A stretch of DNA of 64,000 bases, taken from positions 62,001 to 126,000 of the forward strand of contig DCPZ01000057.1 in NCBI GenBank assembly GCA_002323795.1, read 5' to 3'. Shown piece by piece: positions 1 through 7,042 of the stretch. The notes under the pieces were generated by a model. The model was not told the DNA's origin, did not search any database, and worked only from the letters and a program-made list of their open reading frames with translations. Both the position numbers and the translations under genes were made by a program. This DNA is from Flavobacteriales bacterium UBA1531. Lineage in GTDB: Bacteria > Bacteroidota > Bacteroidia > Flavobacteriales_D > Sanyastnellaceae. Position 1 is the stretch's first letter, and every line of letters starts with the position of its first letter.

Positions 1-99
1 GTTACACTGGGTTTCAATCCTCTGAACGAACTGCCGATCAAGATCCAGCAATTGAAGCGCTATGGTCCTGCTGTGTTTCTTACTTTTGCAGCATGTTGA
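1..99 (+). CDS. 3' end of an unidentified gene (partial)
   Basis: The reading frame is open from base 1 and stops with TGA at 97-99, giving the last 32 residues of a protein whose start lies outside the window. The tail ends in a hydrophobic run (AVFLTFAAC). It does not look like the C-terminus of pantothenate synthetase, the usual neighbour of panD, and I cannot name it. Its stop overlaps the panD start (the ATG is at 93), which suggests translational coupling and that it belongs to the same operon. That it is a real gene is inferred from this overlap only. Confidence 0.45.
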   Translation, partial: VTLGFNPLNELPIKIQQLKRYGPAVFLTFAAC

Positions 100-446
100 T
101 TACCATGCTACGCGCCAAGTTGCACCGTTTGACGGTGACGCAAGCGGATTTAAATTACATCGGTTCCATTACGCTTGATCCAGATTTGTTGGACGCAGCT
201 GGATTGTTTGAAGGTGAAAAAGTGCAGATTGTCAACATCAACAATGGAGAACGGTTTGAAACCTATACCATTCTTGGAGAGCGTGGGAGCGGACAAGTGG
301 GGCTCAATGGACCTGCAGCGCGACGTGTTCAGGTGGGCGATGTCATCATCATCATTGCCTACGGTCACATGACTCCTGAGGAAGCGAAAAGTCATCAGCC
401 AAGACTTGTTTTTCCTGATACGGCCACCAATAAGCTGACATCATGA
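93..446 (+). CDS. panD: aspartate 1-decarboxylase
   Basis: Makes beta-alanine from L-aspartate for pantothenate and coenzyme A synthesis in the cytoplasm. It is made as a proenzyme that cuts itself to form a pyruvoyl cofactor. The 117-residue length fits the family. The Gly24-Ser25 self-cleavage site is present in YIGSITLD, and Lys9, Tyr22, Arg54 and Tyr58 occupy the positions of the E. coli catalytic residues. This register supports the ATG at 93, since the N-terminus then aligns residue for residue with E. coli PanD; the ATG at 105 is the only rival. The stop overlaps the next start by four bases (ATGA). A later step of coenzyme A synthesis, coaX, lies elsewhere in this window. Confidence 0.95.
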   Translation: MLITMLRAKLHRLTVTQADLNYIGSITLDPDLLDAAGLFEGEKVQIVNINNGERFETYTILGERGSGQVGLNGPAARRVQVGDVIIIIAYGHMTPEEAKSHQPRLVFPDTATNKLTS

Positions 447-1429
447 ATTTTCGTAAAACCTTGATGTATTTAGGATTCTTAGGGATTGGCATCGTGCTCT
501 TTTACATGGCCTTTGCCATGGTCGAGGATCGAGACGCCCTTTGGAATGACATGCGATCTGCTTCATGGATTGGATTAACCCTCTCTTTCATAATGGGTTA
601 TTTGGCCATTGTAAGCCGCGGCTTGCGTTGGGTGATTCTGCTCGATCCATTGGGGCACAAACCTTCTCCAATTCGCACTGTGCACGCCGTAACCTTCGCG
701 TATTTTGCCAATACATTTATCCCGAGGAGTGGTGAGTTGGCAAGGTGTGCAGCGTTGAATCAAACGGATGACATCCCAATAGATCAACTGTTTGGAACGG
801 TGATAAGCGAGCGCGTGGTTGATTTTGCTATCCTCATTGTTTTGACGTCCATTGCTGTAGTCGCCAATTTACCAGCATTTATGGATTTGATTGGGGGGGC
901 AGAACTGCCTGACACCACCAATGCGATCATCGGTGGCTGCGCTTTGTTGGGTGCCCTTGGATTGGCTTGGTTCAAGCGTGAAATCCTCTTGCAATTGCCT
1001 TTTGCTCAAAAAGTATCGTCTTTCTTGAAAGGCATGTGGGAAGGCTTAAATAGCATCCGGGACATGAAACAAAAGGGGATGTTTTTGTTTCACACATTCT
1101 TCATCTGGAGCATGTACTTTTTCATGGCCTGGGTGATTTTCAAGTCCATTGGTGCAGTAGCGCCGATAACGGTTACCCAAGCATTGTTCATCATGGTTGC
1201 GGGAGGCTTCGGAATGGTGATGCCAGCTCCTGGCGGAGTGGGGGCGTATCACTGGGCGGTTATGCTTGGTTTCTCGGCATTGGGATATGCCCAAGAATTA
1301 GGTTTTGCAGTGGCCAATGTGATTTGGATTACGCAAACAGTCATGATTGTGGTCACCGGAGGCATTGCTTATTTATCGCTGATGTGGTTTCGCATACGGA
1401 AAGACCGAGGACTTAATCAACACCAATAA
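443..1429 (+). CDS. flippase-like integral membrane protein (LPG synthase TM / UPF0104 family)
   Basis: A 328-residue polytopic inner-membrane protein with about eight hydrophobic segments spread over its length. It matches the membrane region of lysylphosphatidylglycerol synthases and AglD/YbhN-type proteins and carries the family-like stretches [11 protein letters not shown] and [11 protein letters not shown]. The cytosolic aminoacyl-transferase domain of true MprF proteins is absent, so lipid aminoacylation is unlikely. A role in lipid or polyprenol-lipid translocation is inferred from the family and not shown. Its start overlaps the panD stop by four bases, so it is translated from the same transcript. 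Substrate unknown. Confidence 0.8.
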   Translation: MNFRKTLMYLGFLGIGIVLFYMAFAMVEDRDALWNDMRSASWIGLTLSFIMGYLAIVSRGLRWVILLDPLGHKPSPIRTVHAVTFAYFANTFIPRSGELARCAALNQTDDIPIDQLFGTVISERVVDFAILIVLTSIAVVANLPAFMDLIGGAELPDTTNAIIGGCALLGALGLAWFKREILLQLPFAQKVSSFLKGMWEGLNSIRDMKQKGMFLFHTFFIWSMYFFMAWVIFKSIGAVAPITVTQALFIMVAGGFGMVMPAPGGVGAYHWAVMLGFSALGYAQELGFAVANVIWITQTVMIVVTGGIAYLSLMWFRIRKDRGLNQHQ

Positions 1430-1434
1430 CCTGA

Positions 1435-1929
1435 ATGGAGCCCATGAACTCTGAATTAGAGTCGACGCTGAAACGTTGGAGAGCGCAAGGTGAAACCATT
1501 GTGTTCACCAACGGTGTATTCGACTTGTTGCATGCAGGTCATGTCACTTATTTGCAGGGTGCGCGGCAATTGGGCCATCGCCTCGTTGTCGGTGTCAATT
1601 CGGATTCCAGTGTGCGCATGTTGGGGAAGGGGCCAGAACGCCCGATCAACGATGAAGAATCGCGTAAATTGGTTTTGGAGGCCCTTCGTTCCGTGGATTT
1701 GGCTGTGGTTTTTTCAGCAGAAACTCCATTGGAACTGATTCGGCAGATTCGTCCAGAGGTGCTTGTCAAGGGAGGAGATTACAACCCCGAAGTGAAAGAT
1801 TCGAAATCACCGACATACATCGTGGGATCGCAAGAAGTTTCAGAATACGGAGGAAAAGTTGCCGTCATACCATTCCTTGCCGGTCATTCAACCACGGCTA
1901 TGCTGCAAAAAAGCCGCCCCAAGGACTGA
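1435..1929 (+). CDS. rfaE2: D-glycero-beta-D-manno-heptose 1-phosphate adenylyltransferase
   Basis: A stand-alone cytidylyltransferase-fold protein of 164 residues, equivalent to the C-terminal half of E. coli HldE. It attaches AMP to heptose 1-phosphate in the ADP-heptose pathway for LPS core synthesis. The nucleotide-binding signature GVFDLLHAGH (HxGH) is near residue 26 and a second conserved stretch, KGGDYNPE, is in the C-terminal half. The kinase half is not nearby, as expected where the two activities are separate genes. A second in-frame ATG at 1444 could also serve. The stop codon lies in the loop of the terminator that ends this transcription unit. Confidence 0.92.
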   Translation: MEPMNSELESTLKRWRAQGETIVFTNGVFDLLHAGHVTYLQGARQLGHRLVVGVNSDSSVRMLGKGPERPINDEESRKLVLEALRSVDLAVVFSAETPLELIRQIRPEVLVKGGDYNPEVKDSKSPTYIVGSQEVSEYGGKVAVIPFLAGHSTTAMLQKSRPKD

Positions 1930-1940
1930 GGCGGCTTTTT
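1908..1940. terminator. bidirectional rho-independent terminator between rfaE2 and accC
   Basis: A perfect 11-bp inverted repeat, AAAAAGCCGCC at 1908-1918 and GGCGGCTTTTT at 1930-1940, separated by an 11-base loop that contains the rfaE2 stop codon. The T-run serves the + strand and the A-run gives a T-run on the - strand, so it can end both converging units. Confidence 0.88.
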
Positions 1941-1977
1941 AAAAAAGGATTTTCGTTTTAGCGGATTGGGATGAAGT

Positions 1978-3312
1978 TTAGACCGTCTCCTCTTCCATAA
2001 ACTTCGTCGTGAAATCACCGCTTTTAAAACGTTCGTGACGCATTAACCTTTGGTGAAAGGGGATGGTGGTTCTGACACCTTCGATGACGTATTCGTCCAA
2101 GGCGCGTTGCATTTTCAAGATGGCTTCATCTCGGGTTTGAGCGACTACGATGAGCTTCGAGATCATCGAATCGTAATAAGGAGGAATGCTATAACCCGAG
2201 TAGACGTGCGTATCGAGCCGAACTCCGTGCCCTCCTGGAGCATGGTAATCGGTGATCACTCCCGGACAAGGGGCGAAGTTTCGATCCGGATCCTCAGCGT
2301 TGATTCGGCATTGAATCGCGTGCATCTGGGGATAATAATTTTTCCCGCTGATGTTCTCACCAGCGGCCAATTTGATTTGCTCTTTGATTAAATCGTAATT
2401 GACTACCTCTTCTGTAATGGTGTGCTCTACTTGGATCCGGGTGTTCATTTCCATGAAATAGAAATCCCGGTTGGCATCCACGAGAAACTCCACCGTGCCG
2501 ACGCCCTCGTACTTCACCGCTTCCGCGGCTTTGATGGCCGCTTTGCCCATCTTTTCTCGAAGTTTATCCGTCATGTATGGAGACGGCGTTTCTTCTACCA
2601 GTTTTTGATGGCGCCGTTGAATGGAACAATCGCGCTCGGACAAATGGCACGCTTTGCCGCGTTGGTCGGCTGCAATTTGAATTTCGATGTGTCGTGGTTC
2701 AACAACGAACTTCTCCATGTACATGCCGTCGTTTCCAAATGCAGCTCCGGCTTCCCGGCGTGTGGATTCCCAGCCTTCTGCTAAACCTTCTTCGTCATGG
2801 CAGACTTGCATGCCCTTTCCTCCTCCTCCCGCTGTGGCTTTAAGCATCACGGGATAGCCGATTTTGGACGCGATTTGTGTCGCTTCTTCTAAGCTTTCGA
2901 GGATGCCTACGTTTCCAGGTATAGTCGGTACCCCAGCCTTTTTCATGGTTGCTTTTGCCGAAGCTTTATCTCCCATGGACTCAATCATTGTTGGACTTGC
3001 TCCAATGAATTTGATGTGATTTTCAGCACAAATTCTGGAGAAGTCAGCATTCTCAGAAAGAAATCCATAGCCCGGATGGATGGCATCGGCATTTGTGATT
3101 TCAGCGGCTGCAATAATCTTGGGAATATCCAAATAGGATTCGGTGCTTCGAGGAGGGCCAATGCAGACCGCTTCGTCGGCAAAACGCACGTGCAGGCTGT
3201 CCGCATCTGCAGTGGAGTATACAGCCACTGTTTTGATGCCCATTTCTTTGCAAGTCCGGATGACGCGCAGGGCTATTTCCCCGCGGTTCGCAATCAGAAT
3301 TTTCTTGAACAT
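1978..3312 (-). CDS. accC: acetyl-CoA carboxylase, biotin carboxylase subunit
   Basis: Carboxylates biotin on BCCP with ATP and bicarbonate, the first half-reaction of malonyl-CoA formation. At 444 residues it has the normal length. The ATP-grasp glycine-rich loop ([12 protein letters not shown]) and the metal/biotin site segment [11 protein letters not shown] are intact. The N-terminal biotin-carboxylase fold begins at [17 protein letters not shown]. It follows accB by 11 bases on the same strand and is the last gene of the DUF177-rpmF-fabH-accB-accC cluster. The carboxyltransferase genes accA and accD are not in this window. Confidence 0.96.
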   Translation of the reverse strand: MFKKILIANRGEIALRVIRTCKEMGIKTVAVYSTADADSLHVRFADEAVCIGPPRSTESYLDIPKIIAAAEITNADAIHPGYGFLSENADFSRICAENHIKFIGASPTMIESMGDKASAKATMKKAGVPTIPGNVGILESLEEATQIASKIGYPVMLKATAGGGGKGMQVCHDEEGLAEGWESTRREAGAAFGNDGMYMEKFVVEPRHIEIQIAADQRGKACHLSERDCSIQRRHQKLVEETPSPYMTDKLREKMGKAAIKAAEAVKYEGVGTVEFLVDANRDFYFMEMNTRIQVEHTITEEVVNYDLIKEQIKLAAGENISGKNYYPQMHAIQCRINAEDPDRNFAPCPGVITDYHAPGGHGVRLDTHVYSGYSIPPYYDSMISKLIVVAQTRDEAILKMQRALDEYVIEGVRTTIPFHQRLMRHERFKSGDFTTKFMEEETV

Positions 3313-3323
3313 GGTAATGGGGT

Positions 3324-3839
3324 TCAGGCGGGATCTACCAAGAACAACGGCTGATCGTACTCAACAGGTGAATTGTCATCCACGAGGATTTTGACGATTT
3401 TTCCTGTGACTTCCGATTCGATTTCATTGAACAACTTCATTGCTTCTATCACACAGATGGTGTCGCCCACTTTGGTGGAATCACCGACATCAACAAATGC
3501 GTCTTTGTCTGGAGCTGGTCTGCGATAAAAAGTCCCGATCATGGGCGACTTTACAGTGATGTAGTTGTTTTCCTCGGTTTCATTGGCTGCGGCCGGAGCT
3601 GGCGCTGCGTCTGCTGCTGGTGGCGAAACAGGGGCAGCTGCCACCGGTGCAACGGGCGCTATGCCTGCCGCCATGGCCACCGGCACTTGAATTGTAGCTT
3701 CGGCTTCGCCGAGGCCCTTCTTCTTTTTCGGCATTTCAGATTTAATGGTAATCTTGAAATCCTTCTTTTCGATTTCCACCTCAGTGACTCCCGCCTTGGC
3801 GATGAATTTGATGAGGTCTTGAATTTCGGTAATCGTCAT
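3324..3839 (-). CDS. accB: acetyl-CoA carboxylase, biotin carboxyl carrier protein
   Basis: Carries biotin between the carboxylase and carboxyltransferase sites. The 171-residue protein has a short N-terminal domain, an alanine/proline-rich flexible linker at about residues 53-87, and a C-terminal biotinyl domain. The biotin attachment site is Lys135 in [10 protein letters not shown]. The N-terminal region contains a basic patch (MPKKKKG) before the linker. It lies between fabH and accC in a typical order. The 65-base gap upstream towards fabH contains no clear promoter. Confidence 0.95.
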   Translation of the reverse strand: MTITEIQDLIKFIAKAGVTEVEIEKKDFKITIKSEMPKKKKGLGEAEATIQVPVAMAAGIAPVAPVAAAPVSPPAADAAPAPAAANETEENNYITVKSPMIGTFYRRPAPDKDAFVDVGDSTKVGDTICVIEAMKLFNEIESEVTGKIVKILVDDNSPVEYDQPLFLVDPA

Positions 3840-3904
3840 ATATGACTATTTTAAAAAGCGAATTTAGGTTGGATTTTTTTGAACCACGAACCAAATGGCC
3901 ATGA

Positions 3905-4891
3905 TTAGGGAGTGTCGTATGCCCATTGCAGGTATACCGCACCCCATGTGAAGCCTCCACCGAATGCTGCTAAGATAATATTGTCACCAGCTTTCAGTTT
4001 GGATTCCCAATCACGCAAGCACAGTGGAATCGTGGCTGCGGTGGTGTTTCCGTATTTCTGGATATTGATCATCACCTTTTCTGCGGGGAGCCCCATTCGG
4101 CGCTGTGTGGCATCAATGATCCTCAGATTGGCTTGGTGTGGAACGAGCCAGGCGACATCATCTGGCGCTAAATTATTCCTTTGCATGATGTCATAGCTGA
4201 CATCAGCCATTCCCTTCACGGCTGCTTTGAAGACGGGCTGGCCATCTTGCCAGATGACATGCTCTTTATTGTCAATGGTCTCATGGGTGGGAGGGAATAG
4301 TGATCCACCGGCTTTTTGCCGAAGAAAGTTGGCCCCGTTTCCGTCCACATGAAGTTTATGATCAATGACGCCATGATCTTTGGTTGGCTCGAGTAGCACT
4401 GCTGCAGCGGCATCACCGAAAAGGATGCACGTTGTTCGGTCAGTGTAATCGATGATCGAACTCATCTTGTCAGCGCCCACAACAACGACTTTTTTATACT
4501 GGCCGCTTTCGATGAATTTGGCTCCTGTAGTCAAAGCGAAGATGAAGCCGGAACACGCGGCACTTAAGTCAAACCCCCAAGAGTTTACCGCACCCACTTT
4601 GTGGGCTATCAGATTGGCGGTTGAAGGGAAGTGCATGTCTGCAGTCACCGTGGCGACGATGATGAGGTCAATCTCTGTTGCATCAATGCCTCGTTTTTCG
4701 AGAAGGGTTTTCACAGCCTCAGCCCCCATGTCAGAGGTGGCTTTCGTCGGGTCTTTTAAAATTCGACGTTCTTCAATCCCAGTGCGGGACCGAATCCATT
4801 CGTCGTTGGTATCCACCATTTTTTCCAAATCGGCATTCGTCAGGATATGGTCGGGCAGGTAACCTGCAACAGAAGTTATGGCAGCGCGCAT
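3905..4891 (-). CDS. fabH: 3-oxoacyl-ACP synthase III (KASIII)
   Basis: Condenses acetyl-CoA (or branched acyl-CoA) with malonyl-ACP to start fatty-acid synthesis. The Cys-His-Asn triad is visible: Cys113 in SAACSGF, His252 in PHQANLR and Asn282 in KYGNTTAA. The 328-residue length is normal. It is upstream of accB and accC and downstream of rpmF, the widely conserved order linking lipid initiation to ribosome supply. A hairpin terminator lies between rpmF and fabH, so fabH may also have its own start. A weak -7-like TATCTTTA on the - strand at 4925-4932 is the only candidate I see. Confidence 0.96.
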   Translation of the reverse strand: MRAAITSVAGYLPDHILTNADLEKMVDTNDEWIRSRTGIEERRILKDPTKATSDMGAEAVKTLLEKRGIDATEIDLIIVATVTADMHFPSTANLIAHKVGAVNSWGFDLSAACSGFIFALTTGAKFIESGQYKKVVVVGADKMSSIIDYTDRTTCILFGDAAAAVLLEPTKDHGVIDHKLHVDGNGANFLRQKAGGSLFPPTHETIDNKEHVIWQDGQPVFKAAVKGMADVSYDIMQRNNLAPDDVAWLVPHQANLRIIDATQRRMGLPAEKVMINIQKYGNTTAATIPLCLRDWESKLKAGDNIILAAFGGGFTWGAVYLQWAYDTP

Positions 4892-5016
4892 GACTTAATT
4901 AGCGTTGATGAGTAAAATAGCGGATAAAGATAGCCGGTGCATCCATGCAGCGCACATGAAGTTATACTCTTTTACCCTGCTCTTTGTGGAAGAATTCTGG
5001 TCACTGAAATCACGAG

Positions 5017-5050
5017 AAAAAAAAAGAGAGCTTTATGCTCTCAATTTTTT
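5017..5050 (-). terminator. rho-independent terminator between rpmF and fabH
   Basis: GAGAGC at 5026-5031 and GCTCTC at 5037-5042 form a 6-bp stem with a 5-base loop. On the - strand the hairpin is followed by nine T residues (5025 back to 5017), an ideal terminator for DUF177-rpmF transcription. A T-run on the + side makes it symmetrical. It sits in the 210-base gap between rpmF and fabH, which otherwise holds no gene I can recognise. Read-through into fabH would be needed if these genes form one operon. Confidence 0.8.
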
Positions 5051-5101
5051 TGACAACCGCTCGGAATGAGGGTCATTCAGGATACCAGATTTGCTAGGAC
5101 G

Positions 5102-5290
5102 TTAGGCCTCAGCCTTCTCCATCACTATTTTGCCCTTGTAGTATAGTTTTCCTTCATGCCAATGAGCACGGTGGAAGAGGTGAGGCTGTCCAGTGGTTGG
5201 GCATGCTGCAACTTGAGGAGCAGTCAATGCGTCGTGAGTTCTTCGCTTTCGCGTCCTTGCCTTGCTTTGGCGTCTTTTTGGATGTGCCAT
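5102..5290 (-). CDS. rpmF: 50S ribosomal protein L32
   Basis: A 62-residue basic protein starting [20 protein letters not shown], the L32 signature. It belongs to the large ribosomal subunit. Only one cysteine remains (ACPTTGQPH), where zinc-binding L32 proteins have two CxxC pairs, so this is the zinc-free form. It follows the DUF177 gene by six bases, a pairing found in most bacteria. A strong hairpin terminator lies about 50 bases downstream. Confidence 0.95.
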   Translation of the reverse strand: MAHPKRRQSKARTRKRRTHDALTAPQVAACPTTGQPHLFHRAHWHEGKLYYKGKIVMEKAEA

Positions 5291-5296
5291 GACGGT

Positions 5297-5845
5297 TTAT
5301 TTCAAATCTTTCAATGCGTTCCAACGAGGGTCTATATCAGTGTCGTCATCTTTTCCTTTTTCCTCTGACGACCCGTGAAGATCAGAGGAATTATGTTTTG
5401 AACCTGCTTTCAAGTAGTTCATGATTTCAGGATCGCATTCGTCCTGGTATTCATGAAGTCGCCTGCTCGGCAAATTCAAATGCAACCATTCAAAAACCGG
5501 CTGGCTGAGATTCAATTCGTGACACTCTGGTCCCAACGTCCAAATTTCTTCGTCCGTGCTTGTGAGTTCACCCAATTGAACAATCAGTCTTTCAGAAAAT
5601 GCCAATGCTACTTGGACGGTTTCTAGACACCGATCACAAGGGAGCTTTGCGAAGCCCTCGAATTCGGCAACGCAATCCATGCGTGAGCCCAGTTTGTCCA
5701 ACGTAACAGATAATTTTCCGAAGATTTCATCGGTTTCTGCGTGGGGAAAAGATTCAAAGAACAACTGATCCACCTCCATGTTGAAGTCATGTTTTCCGGG
5801 CTTTAATCCCACGAACGCAATTCGATAGGGTGCCAAGTGATCCAT
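5297..5845 (-). CDS. DUF177 / YceD family protein
   Basis: A 182-residue protein of the YceD/DUF177 family, the regular upstream partner of rpmF. Family members are linked to accumulation of 23S rRNA and large-subunit assembly. The characteristic cysteine pair is present in LPCDRCLETV in the middle of the protein. The C-terminal tail is rich in acidic and lysine residues (EEKGKDDDTDID). It is the first gene of the cluster; a -7 box lies at 5868-5875 with a predicted leader of about 20 bases. The role in rRNA metabolism is family knowledge, not visible here. Confidence 0.88.
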   Translation of the reverse strand: MDHLAPYRIAFVGLKPGKHDFNMEVDQLFFESFPHAETDEIFGKLSVTLDKLGSRMDCVAEFEGFAKLPCDRCLETVQVALAFSERLIVQLGELTSTDEEIWTLGPECHELNLSQPVFEWLHLNLPSRRLHEYQDECDPEIMNYLKAGSKHNSSDLHGSSEEKGKDDDTDIDPRWNALKDLK

Positions 5846-5867
5846 TTCCTCCTCATTTTGGGGACTG

Positions 5868-5875
5868 CAAAGGTA
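5868..5875 (-). promoter_or_regulatory. Bacteroidota -7 promoter element upstream of DUF177-rpmF
   Basis: The - strand reads TACCTTTG, matching the phylum consensus TAnnTTTG. The predicted start point is about 20 bases before the DUF177 ATG. No clear -33 element was found. Confidence 0.6.
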
Positions 5876-5910
5876 GTGAGAACTATCCGGTTCGACAAAT
5901 GCACCTTACG

Positions 5911-6990
5911 TCAATCGCGACGGCCATCTTCGCGGCGGTACTTTTCGCTGATTTTGAGCGGGTTTGCTGTGAGTAAGCGGTGGTCTTGGCGGTTCGTTCG
6001 GATGTCACGGGCTAAGAAAATTGCAGCACGCAATGAATCACCATTTGCCAAACCTTGACCTGCAATGTCGAATCCCGTCCCATGATCAGGACTTGTCCTT
6101 ACCACGGGAAGCCCTGCGGTGAAGTTGACGCCGTTCCCAAAACTAAGTGCCTTGAATGGTGCCAAACCTTGGTCGTGGTACATCGCCAAAACACCGTCGA
6201 ATTGTTTGTGAGCTCCAGACCCAAAAAATCCATCCGCGGCGTATGGTCCCATTGCAATTTTGCCTTCGGCAGCCAATTCTCTGACCGCAGGAGCGATGAC
6301 CTGCTTCTCTTCATCTCCCATCAATCCATTGTCACTGGCATGAGGGTTGAGTCCGAGTACAGCAATGCGGGGTTGGGCGATTCCGAAATCCCGCGACAAG
6401 GAGTCGTACATGAGTCTTGCTTTATCGACAATAAGTTTGGAGTCAAGGGTCGAAGCAACATCTTTCAAAGCAATGTGGCCGGTGCACATTCCGACCCTAA
6501 GGTCACCAGCAACAAGTAGCATCAATACTTCATCGACATTCGCGAAATCGGCTAAGTATTCCGTGTGTCCGGGATGGTTGAACTGTCCCATGCGCATCGC
6601 CTCCTTGTGGATGGGCAGCGTGACGAGGACATCTACTTTGGTCGAGGCGAGATCGTTGACCACTGCTTCAAGTGATTTCATTGCAAAATCTCCTGCAGCG
6701 GCGTCCACTTGTCCCCATTGAGGTTCCCAAGCGGTTTCATTGATTGCTACAATATTCAAACGATTTGCTTCTGCTTGATCGGCACTTTCAACGACTGTCC
6801 AATCCAGTTGGGAGGCGTCGGAGACAATCTGAATCGCTGATTCAACAAGGTTTTGAGTTGCATACAATACCGGAGTTGCCTCACGAAACATTCTATTATC
6901 AGCGAACACTTTGATCAAGGTTTCTATGCCAATCCCGTTGGGGTCGCCACAACTGAAGCCGATGCGTGTTGGGTTTTTTTTGCTAGCCAT
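5911..6990 (-). CDS. pdxA: 4-hydroxythreonine-4-phosphate dehydrogenase
   Basis: Oxidises 4-phosphohydroxy-L-threonine in pyridoxal 5'-phosphate synthesis. Family motifs include DPNGIGIE near the N-terminus, the metal-binding histidines in HPGHTEYL and AMYHDQGLAPFK, and the C-terminal segment SPDHGTGFDIAG. I start it at the ATG at 6990 (MASKKNPTRIGFSCGDP, 359 residues). The frame stays open to 7092, but the extra residues are not family-like and would cross the promoter and the divergent gene. A -7 box at 7000-7007 predicts a leader of only about six bases. The start of pdxJ and other B6 genes is not in view. Confidence 0.93.
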   Translation of the reverse strand: MASKKNPTRIGFSCGDPNGIGIETLIKVFADNRMFREATPVLYATQNLVESAIQIVSDASQLDWTVVESADQAEANRLNIVAINETAWEPQWGQVDAAAGDFAMKSLEAVVNDLASTKVDVLVTLPIHKEAMRMGQFNHPGHTEYLADFANVDEVLMLLVAGDLRVGMCTGHIALKDVASTLDSKLIVDKARLMYDSLSRDFGIAQPRIAVLGLNPHASDNGLMGDEEKQVIAPAVRELAAEGKIAMGPYAADGFFGSGAHKQFDGVLAMYHDQGLAPFKALSFGNGVNFTAGLPVVRTSPDHGTGFDIAGQGLANGDSLRAAIFLARDIRTNRQDHRLLTANPLKISEKYRREDGRRD

Positions 6991-6999
6991 TTGCGTACG

Positions 7000-7007
7000 C
7001 AAAGGTA
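7000..7007 (-). promoter_or_regulatory. -7 promoter element of pdxA
   Basis: TACCTTTG on the - strand, an exact match to TAnnTTTG. The G is 10 bases from the ATG, so the transcript should begin only a few bases before the start codon. Confidence 0.55.
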
Positions 7008-7042
7008 ACGGATGCATTCCATGTCCTAACTTGCAAAGGAAG

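Noticed and set aside
6911..7042. N-terminal extension of the secreted protein gene, and the matching extension of pdxA to 7092
   Set aside because: The two extensions overlap each other on opposite strands. The pdxA start at 6990 matches the family, and the signal peptide of the secreted protein begins after 7043.
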